A stretch of DNA of 64,000 bases from Prevotella sp. Its GTDB lineage: Bacteria; Bacteroidota; Bacteroidia; Bacteroidales; Bacteroidaceae. Below, one piece after another: positions 52,780 to 60,358 of this stretch. The translations under genes and the position numbers were made by a program. The stretch covers positions 31,738-95,737 of the forward strand of contig JAHAZN010000035.1 in assembly GCA_018385335.1 (NCBI GenBank). Reading direction: 5' to 3'. Numbering within the stretch: position 1 is the stretch's first letter; each line of letters begins with the position of its first letter. The notes under the pieces were generated by a model. It did not search any database and had not been told where the DNA came from. It worked only from the letters and a program-made list of their open reading frames with translations.

Positions 52780-54024
52780 ATGAACAAGATTGAATCGTTT
52801 GTTTACCATAAGGTGAAAAACAACTATATACTGAAAAACCTGTTGCGCAATGTCTATCAAGGTTTTTATGACTTGATGCCGAGACGTGCTTCATGGACGA
52901 AGATTGCTCCCCTCGTGCGCGAAGGTTTTTTCTATGGATTCCACGACACGACGCCCTTCAGTGCTGATGACAAGAAGGTGCTATGCAACCATCTGCTCAT
53001 CCCCCTGAGGATGCCCACAGCCAACGACGTCTTGGAGGTGGGTTACTTCACTGGTGAGGAGTTTGACAGATGGGTGAAGGTGGGTGAGACTACTGCATGG
53101 AACTATCATAAGGGTTGCCGACTGCAGTGGGTGTCGGACCATCGCTGCATCTTCAATACGGGTGAAGGGGGGAGGCTGGGTGCTACCATCTGCGACATTG
53201 AAGATGGGAGCACGAAGAAGATTGCATGGGCAATAGATACGGTGAGCCACGACGGACGGTGGGCAACGAGCTTCAGCTATGAACGGTTGGAGATGAATAT
53301 GCCGGGATATGGCTATGCCATCGGTGATGGCGAGGCTTACGCTGAGGAACTGAAGAGTGGGCATACGGGCCTGTTTCTCATCGACCTTGAAAAGGGGAGC
53401 CGACAACTACTGCTCAGTCTGCAACAGATAGCCGCCTTTGAGCCTCAGGAGGGGATGGACAATGACACCATGCACTTTGTCACCCATACGGAGTTCTCTC
53501 ACTCTGACCGCTACGTGGCTTTCCTCCATCGCTGGTATAAAGGTACTTATCGACGCACACGACTTCTGATTTATGATAGGGAGACGGGACAGCTGCATGC
53601 CTCACCCACCACGGGGATGGTGAGCCACTATGCTTGGAACGGTCAGGACGGACTGGTGGCTTACTGCCGGGTGGAAGACGTTGACTCGCATGTGTTCTTC
53701 ACGGATGCCACCATGCGTGAATGGAAACGTTGCGGCTATCCTCGTCTCAACTCCGATGGTCATCATCATTTTGTGAACGACCACTGTTTCGTGGTTGACA
53801 CTTATCCCGACCGCCATCGCCATGCCAGACTCTATCTCGTGGACACGGAGACGGATGCGGTGGAGATGGTGGCTGATGTGGAGAGTGGCAAGCATTTTGT
53901 GTCTCCCGACGAGCATCATCACTGGAAATGTGACCTTCATCCGCGTTGCAGCCACAACGGCCATTGGCTCTGCTTCGACTCTGTACATACGGGGAAGAGA
54001 GCGCTGTGTCTGATGAAACAATAA
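52780..54024 (+). CDS. Uncharacterised propeller-like protein of a polysaccharide locus
   Basis: 414 residues from the ATG at 52780; the longer frame from 52648 would cross the promoter. No signal peptide or membrane helix. Repeated blocks resemble blades of a beta-propeller (IDTVSHDGRWATSFSYERL, THTEFSHSDRYVAFLHRW, LHPRCSHNGHWLCFDSVH), similar in rhythm to TolB or oligogalacturonate lyase-type propellers and rich in His. A late cluster DEHHHWKCDLHPRCSHNGHW could bind metal. Relatives sit in Bacteroidetes polysaccharide loci as I recall. It is followed by a GT2 gene 30 bases later. Confidence 0.7.
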   Translation: MNKIESFVYHKVKNNYILKNLLRNVYQGFYDLMPRRASWTKIAPLVREGFFYGFHDTTPFSADDKKVLCNHLLIPLRMPTANDVLEVGYFTGEEFDRWVKVGETTAWNYHKGCRLQWVSDHRCIFNTGEGGRLGATICDIEDGSTKKIAWAIDTVSHDGRWATSFSYERLEMNMPGYGYAIGDGEAYAEELKSGHTGLFLIDLEKGSRQLLLSLQQIAAFEPQEGMDNDTMHFVTHTEFSHSDRYVAFLHRWYKGTYRRTRLLIYDRETGQLHASPTTGMVSHYAWNGQDGLVAYCRVEDVDSHVFFTDATMREWKRCGYPRLNSDGHHHFVNDHCFVVDTYPDRHRHARLYLVDTETDAVEMVADVESGKHFVSPDEHHHWKCDLHPRCSHNGHWLCFDSVHTGKRALCLMKQ

Positions 54025-54054
54025 CAATCTGTCGTTTAAGAAAGTATTAGCGCA

Positions 54055-55032
54055 ATGACTGCCATCATCGTATTAAACTGGAATGGTTACCAAGACACTA
54101 TAGATTGCTTAAAGTCTATCTATCATATTCCATCAGATTTCTTCGTGGTGGTTGCTGATAATGGTTCTACTGACGACTCGATCCCTCAGATAGAGAGTTT
54201 CTTACATACATCAGGGATTGCCTATAGCATTGCTCAACGAGGGGATTTTTTGAAAGAGACTCCGATAAGCAGGAGTTGTTTCCTGCTACGGAATGGCCAA
54301 AACTTGGGATTTGCACGCGGCAATAATGCTGCCCTCCGTTTCTGCGGACAATACTTACCTGAACATCTGCTCTTGCTGAATAATGACACTGTGGTGGAAG
54401 CGGATTTCCTGATGAGACTGGAAACATTCATCCAGGCTCATCCCATGTATGAGACGCTCACCCCCATGATTTGCTATCACAAGGAAAAAGAAAAAATTTG
54501 GAACTGTGGAGGCAAACAGTTTTGGGGTTTTAGAAAATACTATTATGCCAATAGGTATCGTAGCGATGTAAAAGAAACAGGCCATCTCGATGTTACCTTT
54601 CTCACGGGGTGTGCTCTATTCTGCCGCTCCTCTTTAGTGAAAGAAAACGGGGCTTTGCTTTCAGAAAACTTCTTCTTTGGTGAAGAAGATTTTAACTTCT
54701 GCCTCAACATGAACCGCCAAAAGCGAAAGATGGCCTGCGTTTTGGATGCTGTCATCTATCACAAGGTGAGCAGTTCAACGAAGAAACAAGATTCCATAGG
54801 AAAGACTTATATCTACTATCTCAATAGGTTTATTGACATCCGCCAAAACTCATCTTCACTTTTCTATCTGTTGTGGTCACACACCTACGCTATTTATGTG
54901 TGGTTACTATTGAAACGTAAAGGTATGACATCCGCACAAGCTTATCGGCTACAGAAGCGAATAAGGGAGGAGGCTGCAAGGAAGGAGACGGTATCACTCG
55001 ATGATTATCTCGCGGCTATTGGTGTGAAGTAA
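54055..55032 (+). CDS. GT2 family glycosyltransferase
   Basis: 325 residues. GT-A fold: TAIIVLNWNGYQDTIDCLKSI, VVVADNGSTDDS, the N-x-GFARGNNAALRF segment, LLLNNDTVVEADFL with the metal-binding Asp region, then DVTFLTGCALFCRRS and GEEDFNFCLN. It is likely to add a sugar (rhamnosyltransferase-like sequence) to a surface polysaccharide. Its 3' end overlaps the convergent glycosyltransferase gene by 17 bases. Confidence 0.88.
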   Translation: MTAIIVLNWNGYQDTIDCLKSIYHIPSDFFVVVADNGSTDDSIPQIESFLHTSGIAYSIAQRGDFLKETPISRSCFLLRNGQNLGFARGNNAALRFCGQYLPEHLLLLNNDTVVEADFLMRLETFIQAHPMYETLTPMICYHKEKEKIWNCGGKQFWGFRKYYYANRYRSDVKETGHLDVTFLTGCALFCRSSLVKENGALLSENFFFGEEDFNFCLNMNRQKRKMACVLDAVIYHKVSSSTKKQDSIGKTYIYYLNRFIDIRQNSSSLFYLLWSHTYAIYVWLLLKRKGMTSAQAYRLQKRIREEAARKETVSLDDYLAAIGVK

Positions 55033-55921
55033 TCCTCAGTTGATAATGGTTAAGCAGGGATTTTAGTTGAATATCGTTTTTCCCTTCTCCAAAATTCACA
55101 TCATGGAGGCGGTCCTTTTGTCGCTTTTGACGGAAGAGGTCTGTCAGGTAATAACGGATGGGAGACTTAGGAATAAGCACTTTTTGCACCCCCTTTCTTA
55201 ATCCCATGACATAAAACCAGACATCGTCAGCATAGGGGGCGTAATGAAGGAAGACGTCACTATTAAGCACCTCATCATCAAAGATACTCGCTGGATAATA
55301 GATGCCACTATAGCCTATGGGAAACACCAGATGATGGTCATATTCCTCATCTCGTTGAACATGGAATAGCGGTTTCCAACTCGTGTATGGGGCAAACGCT
55401 CCTTGGGCTTTCAGCAAAGGCATAAAGGCGTGTCCTACGATAATGGCATGAGGATGAAGGGCGGCTGTCTTCAGAAATGTCTCTATCATATTGGATGAAT
55501 AGTAAATATCATCATCCACCGTCATCACATTCACTTTTTCCTTCAGTCTGAGGGTAGGAATAAGTTTCTTATAGGAACGCAAATCCTCACAGAACCGAAT
55601 ATCCAACCCATATTGTTTCAAGAAAACCAAGTCTTGCGGAAGGTTGTGTTCTGAAAATTCATCTTCTGCTAACCATAGAAGAATCTTAGCCGGACGCACT
55701 CGCTGTTTGACAAAAGAATAGATGGTATTCACCACACAATGCTCGGCACGATAACCATAACTGGTCAACGAGACCCATAACAAATCGTCCACCTTGGGTG
55801 ACACATCAATATGTTTTCTCACACGAATGTCCCAACGACATTTCAACGAAAACAAATTGCCTGCCAAAGCATCTTTTAGGATGCTTAGCATCTGACTTAC
55901 CTTATGCAGTTTTATTTTCAT
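55016..55921 (-). CDS. Probable glycosyltransferase of the polysaccharide locus
   Basis: 301 residues from the ATG at 55921, which overlaps the end of the upstream GT2 gene by 20 bases. The visible VWVSLTSYGYRAEHCV, ILLWLAEDEF, KVNVMTVDDDIYYSSNMIE (DDD, metal binding) and FPIGYSGIYYPASIF stretches resemble GT-A glycosyltransferases. It ends the minus-strand operon; the ATG at 55963 is less likely. Sugar specificity unknown. Confidence 0.78.
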   Translation of the reverse strand: MKIKLHKVSQMLSILKDALAGNLFSLKCRWDIRVRKHIDVSPKVDDLLWVSLTSYGYRAEHCVVNTIYSFVKQRVRPAKILLWLAEDEFSEHNLPQDLVFLKQYGLDIRFCEDLRSYKKLIPTLRLKEKVNVMTVDDDIYYSSNMIETFLKTAALHPHAIIVGHAFMPLLKAQGAFAPYTSWKPLFHVQRDEEYDHHLVFPIGYSGIYYPASIFDDEVLNSDVFLHYAPYADDVWFYVMGLRKGVQKVLIPKSPIRYYLTDLFRQKRQKDRLHDVNFGEGKNDIQLKSLLNHYQLRITSHQ

Positions 55922-56825
55922 GCTCTTCGTTATTGAGTGATTGGTTGTCTTTGGATGAAGCATATACTACCCATCTCATATATTTATAACGTATTCTATA
56001 ATAAATATATTTCATCAACGAACCATAATTAAGTGCTTGAAGCATTTTCCAACGCTGCTGATGACGTTGACATACTGCTATTAGTTCTCTCCACCTGTAG
56101 TTCCATTGGTTGGCTTTCCATTCGCCTGCACCGAGCGTATTGGATGAGTGTTGACGATATTTCACCAAGGGTGTGGATATGGAAAAGATGATTCCGCCAG
56201 CTTTCATCACCGACAAAGCTATCCAAGCATCGTGCATGGTGGCCCAAACAGATGGTACGCCGATACTGTTCTTTACTGCCCTATTAAACAACATGGTGCA
56301 TCCTGTGACATAGTCGATAGCACCTAACGCCGAGAATGTGGAAAGGAGTTCAGGATACTTGCCCGAGGAACGCCACAGAGAGCTGGAGATGATGCTGAGT
56401 TGCTCATCCACAACAAACGCGTCTGAACAAACCAACAGGGGCAGATTGGGATGCTGTTTTTCCAAAAGCATCATCTGTACTATCTCCGTTTCAATCTTCT
56501 CCGGCAGCCAAACATCATCCTGGTCACAAAGGAAATAATAGTCGGCATCCACTCTTTCTATCATGCTGAAGAAATTATTCTTCGCTCCATGCTGAGAAGG
56601 ATAATCAAGAATAACCATATTGGGATAATGGGAGTGGTATGATTCTAAGATAGACATCGTTGCATCCGAAGAACCGTCATCATGCACATAGAGTGTCCAA
56701 TCTTTATAGGATTGGGCAAACAATGAATCCAACTGTTCCTTCAGAAAGCGTTCGCCCTGATAAGTGGCCATAAGGATAGCCACCTTGAACTGCTGTCCAT
56801 GGTTGTTAGCTCTTATTTCGTCCAT
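55902..56825 (-). CDS. GT2 family glycosyltransferase
   Basis: 307 residues. KVAILMATYQGERFLKEQLDSLFAQ, LYVHDDGSSDATMSIL, and YYFLCDQDDVWLPEKIE with the DxD-type metal site; the ESYHSHYP and IDYVTGCTMLFNR segments fit rhamnosyl/galactosyl transferases of O-antigen clusters. It overlaps the flippase gene by 13 bases. Confidence 0.9.
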   Translation of the reverse strand: MDEIRANNHGQQFKVAILMATYQGERFLKEQLDSLFAQSYKDWTLYVHDDGSSDATMSILESYHSHYPNMVILDYPSQHGAKNNFFSMIERVDADYYFLCDQDDVWLPEKIETEIVQMMLLEKQHPNLPLLVCSDAFVVDEQLSIISSSLWRSSGKYPELLSTFSALGAIDYVTGCTMLFNRAVKNSIGVPSVWATMHDAWIALSVMKAGGIIFSISTPLVKYRQHSSNTLGAGEWKANQWNYRWRELIAVCQRHQQRWKMLQALNYGSLMKYIYYRIRYKYMRWVVYASSKDNQSLNNEEHENKTA

Positions 56826-58171
56826 ATACCTTTAGCTTTGCCATTGATGATTTTGCGATACTGAATATAATTAACTATCAGTCCGGGGATATTGACGGCA
56901 CACATCACTGCCAACAGACAGTCGATGCTCCCCGTAGAACGTCCTACAAATACAGCAAGGGGGACATATACCACAGCGGCTCCAAACGTACATAATAGTT
57001 GTAACTTTAAAGCCCCCACGCCATTAAGGACAAACGAATAGCGTGAACTGCAGATGAGAATTATGCTATACAATGCCACCCATAACGTGATTGAGAAAGG
57101 TACTTCTGCCCTACCTTGTATCCAGATATCATACACGAAATCGGAACAGATCACCATCAACGAGATGAGTGCTATCAAGAGCATCATCACTCTGTCTAAA
57201 GTTCTGCCGGCACGCTTCATCCACACATAATCTCCATGCGCATAGGCATCCGTTGTAGCAGTCCAATATGGCACACATACGATAGTAAAGATGGTTTGGG
57301 CCGTGAAGATATAACGATAGGCTATCTGATAAGGTGTAACCATCTCGGGAGAAAACATCTTGGAGATGATGAGATTGGCAGAGAAAAGCAGTACAATACC
57401 AAGGGTCTGTAAGATGAAGAAATGTAACCCTAAACGAAACAATTCCTTCACCGACTGGATATGCACATCCTTGAATGTAGGACGAAGGAAACGGTATTTG
57501 CCGCAAAAAGTGATGGGGTAACTGACAAGATAAACCAACAAAGGTGCTGCTGTATTGACAAAGGCGATACTCATCAGTGTGCCACATTCCATTTTATACA
57601 ACACAAAGGTGACAATAAGGATCATCGTGTTACTGATGCAGAGTAGAAGATTGTTGACAGCCGGGAGCTGTAACCCCATATAAACATTACCCACAAACTT
57701 GAAGATAAATGTCGTACAGATAAAGATGGTTGAGATGAGTAGCACCTCTTGAAAATTGGCTATCTGCTCCTTATCTACATTAAAAAGACTATAACAGTCA
57801 ATGTTCAGCTCCATAACTACCAAGACCAAAGTCACCGGGATAATGATGAGCACAAGCATCGCCAAGGCCGACGACACAGTAGCCCTCGCTTCATCCTTCT
57901 GGTCATGCGCCATAAACAAGGCCAGTTTGTTGCGCAAACCATTGCCCAAACCGATATCAAAACTGTTGATCCAAAGCAGCACAGAACTCATGGTGAGCCA
58001 CACTCCATTCTTGTAAGAGCCCAGACAAGCAATAGTGAGCGGTACGAGAAGAAGTAAGACCAAAGACGACCAACCCTTAATCAGCACCGATGCAAGGATA
58101 TTCTTTCTTATCAATGTCGTGCGCTGGTCCTTACCTAACAATCGTGAGATGATGGCTATTTGTTTCTTCAT
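56813..58171 (-). CDS. Oligosaccharide flippase (Wzx-like, MATE superfamily)
   Basis: 452 residues with about twelve to fourteen transmembrane helices. It fits the Wzx/PST exporter group (KGWSSLVLLLLVPLTIACLG, ..FDIGLGNGLRNKLALF). It moves lipid-linked repeat units across the inner membrane for Wzy-type polymerisation. It follows the polymerase gene by 11 bases. Confidence 0.87.
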   Translation of the reverse strand: MKKQIAIISRLLGKDQRTTLIRKNILASVLIKGWSSLVLLLLVPLTIACLGSYKNGVWLTMSSVLLWINSFDIGLGNGLRNKLALFMAHDQKDEARATVSSALAMLVLIIIPVTLVLVVMELNIDCYSLFNVDKEQIANFQEVLLISTIFICTTFIFKFVGNVYMGLQLPAVNNLLLCISNTMILIVTFVLYKMECGTLMSIAFVNTAAPLLVYLVSYPITFCGKYRFLRPTFKDVHIQSVKELFRLGLHFFILQTLGIVLLFSANLIISKMFSPEMVTPYQIAYRYIFTAQTIFTIVCVPYWTATTDAYAHGDYVWMKRAGRTLDRVMMLLIALISLMVICSDFVYDIWIQGRAEVPFSITLWVALYSIILICSSRYSFVLNGVGALKLQLLCTFGAAVVYVPLAVFVGRSTGSIDCLLAVMCAVNIPGLIVNYIQYRKIINGKAKGIWTK

Positions 58172-58182
58172 CTTTCACTCAT

Positions 58183-59238
58183 TTAAAGCGTAAAATCCAA
58201 CAGGTCCCATATCACATAAGTGTAAAGGAACATCACTCCTGCTACCAAAACGACAGCCAACTTGCCTATATACATCGGACGCATCGTGTAAATCATTGCC
58301 GGTATGAGCAAGATCTCTACTACGCCATAAAGTTCTGACAGACGGTAACCTATCACAGGAATATATGTGAATGCATAATAGGTAATGATAGATACGCCCA
58401 TAATCTTTATCAACAGATTGATTGATGGCACATATTCCTTGATGGTGTTGCTGAACAGGAGGCAATAATAATAGGACACCAATCTGATAAACAGAAATGG
58501 TCTTATCAATGCGTTGCGCTCCACGATTCCCACATCAGTCTGCTCTCTATATAGCTCAACCTTCGACTGGATATAGGGAATGGGTAATGACAGGAGCAGG
58601 TCGAATCCCACCATATACATGACTACACATAAAGGAAAGACCAGCGAGAGTGCTATCTTCCATTTCAACGTCAAGTCACTATTGCCAAAAAGAAGTAAAG
58701 GAAAGAGGATGAGTGCTGAATAATGAAACAGCGCTGCCGCTAACATATATAATGCTGCCCTCTTTTTTCTCCCTTCCGACAAGGGTTTTATAGCCAGCAG
58801 AAACAAAGCACTGGCCACACCTCCTCTAATTTGCGTTAAGTCATGTAATACATACATGTCTGCCACATAAACCAACAAGGGAAGAAAGATAAAGGGAGTT
58901 AGCCGACGGATAGCAACAAACTTCAAGAACACTCCTAACGAAGCATAGATAAGGAAAACGACATGCACATCATTCCATATTCTTTTGGATACTTCGCATA
59001 TCAAGACAAACGAAGGTTCGGCAAAAAAAGCCAACAGAGGATTGTCGGAAGATATGAAATAGAGTTCATAGTTATCTGAGTCGTGATCAAAGCCCACCTC
59101 TCGCATACCGGCATAGAGAAAAAGACTCACCGCTATGAAAGCACAGAAGTAGAGTCGATATCTCTCAAGATACTCCTCAAAAAAACCAAGAAAGACGAGC
59201 ATCAGGAAAAGAGCCAGTATGATAGCAAACAGCATCAC
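58183..59238 (-). CDS. EpsG/Wzy-type polysaccharide polymerase
   Basis: 351 residues, about ten transmembrane segments. The EpsG family pattern LTQIRGGVASALFLLAIKPL followed by FHYSALILFPLLLF is clear. It joins repeat units in the periplasm. It overlaps the Wzz gene by 4 bases and lies 11 bases before the flippase. Confidence 0.85.
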   Translation of the reverse strand: MMLFAIILALFLMLVFLGFFEEYLERYRLYFCAFIAVSLFLYAGMREVGFDHDSDNYELYFISSDNPLLAFFAEPSFVLICEVSKRIWNDVHVVFLIYASLGVFLKFVAIRRLTPFIFLPLLVYVADMYVLHDLTQIRGGVASALFLLAIKPLSEGRKKRAALYMLAAALFHYSALILFPLLLFGNSDLTLKWKIALSLVFPLCVVMYMVGFDLLLSLPIPYIQSKVELYREQTDVGIVERNALIRPFLFIRLVSYYYCLLFSNTIKEYVPSINLLIKIMGVSIITYYAFTYIPVIGYRLSELYGVVEILLIPAMIYTMRPMYIGKLAVVLVAGVMFLYTYVIWDLLDFTL

Positions 59239-60281
59239 TTATACTCTTTAATAAGATAGTAAGCTGATTGAACAATCACAGCAAATATACACATTGCTGC
59301 CACAAATATCATACGCTTTGGACCAGCAGGCTTCACAGGCACCGATGCTCCCTTGATGACAGTGAAGGCGGGGGTACGCTCCTGCACCTTGGCCTTGGCT
59401 GCCTGATATTGAGCCATCAGCGTTGTATAAGTGTTGTATTTCAGTTGCATCTCATTCTCCAGATCTGTGAGCTTCGCTTTATAACTCTCTAAAGCAATGT
59501 TCATATTGGCATCGGCAAACGTGGCATACATCTGACGTGCCTTGTCATAATCGTGTTTGGCATCAGAAACCAGTTTGCTATAATACTGTTCATCAATACG
59601 TGCCTTATTCGTACGGTAGTTGGTAATAAACAACTGCAGATGGTCTTTCACAGAATCTGCCAGTGTCTTGCATATCAGTTTATCCTGAGCTCTCACAGAG
59701 ATGCCTATCACACCTGTCTTCTTATCCACGCCTATTCCGATATGCTCTCTCATCGCCTTCACTATCGACTGCTGGTGACGCGAGAGAACATAGGGATTAA
59801 ACTTACCACCGCCTTTGATATCATCTTTAGGGGTTATCAGCTCATTCAACCACTTCATCGGAATCGCCCAAAAAGGCTCTTCCTGATGTTTGTCCATATA
59901 CTCATAATAGTTGCAGTCTATCTCTCCGTCCATACTTTTCACTCGTATAGGGAACAAGGCTGCAACAAATCCATTGTCATCCATCAAGTCGGGATATAAC
60001 AGGGGAGAGATAGCATCTGTGGTCTGGATATCACCCAAGTTGATACCGAAAGAAGAGGCCAATGAGCTCAAGGAGCCACCTGTTGATGGCATATCTGTCT
60101 CAGGCGCCAATGTCACCTCAGCATCATAATACCTGGGGAAACACAAGATATAAGCACAAGCGACAACAAAGACAATAGGCACCACTTTAATATAAGCCTT
60201 TCTATGCCCCCACAATATCTTGACGATCTTTCTAAAGTCTATAACCTCTATTTGCTTATTCTGCTCCATGATTTCTTTCAT
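59235..60281 (-). CDS. Wzz-type chain-length determinant
   Basis: 348 residues from the ATG at 60281 (alternatives: TTG at 60287, ATG at 60269). Two terminal transmembrane helices flank a coiled-coil periplasmic region (YYSKLVSDAKHDYDKARQMYATFADANMNIALESYKAKLTDLENEMQ region), with the PxxP-like segment RTPAFTVIKGASVPVKPAGPKR before the last helix. No kinase domain. It sets the length of the polymer and follows the Wza gene by 77 bases. Confidence 0.88.
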   Translation of the reverse strand: MKEIMEQNKQIEVIDFRKIVKILWGHRKAYIKVVPIVFVVACAYILCFPRYYDAEVTLAPETDMPSTGGSLSSLASSFGINLGDIQTTDAISPLLYPDLMDDNGFVAALFPIRVKSMDGEIDCNYYEYMDKHQEEPFWAIPMKWLNELITPKDDIKGGGKFNPYVLSRHQQSIVKAMREHIGIGVDKKTGVIGISVRAQDKLICKTLADSVKDHLQLFITNYRTNKARIDEQYYSKLVSDAKHDYDKARQMYATFADANMNIALESYKAKLTDLENEMQLKYNTYTTLMAQYQAAKAKVQERTPAFTVIKGASVPVKPAGPKRMIFVAAMCIFAVIVQSAYYLIKEYK

Positions 60282-60283
60282 TA

Positions 60284-60343
60284 TCAAATAGTTTTTTTCT
60301 TTATCTCATCTATGAGTTCATTCACGACATATTGGTCACCCAT
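60284..60343 (-). CDS. Possible 19-residue upstream reading frame before the Wzz gene
   Basis: ATG at 60343 gives MGDQYVVNELIDEIKKKTI, then TGA at 60286-60284, three bases before the Wzz ATG at 60281. It could couple translation of the Wzz gene, or be chance. Confidence 0.2.
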   Translation of the reverse strand: MGDQYVVNELIDEIKKKTI

Positions 60344-60358
60344 GGTGATGAGGGATAA

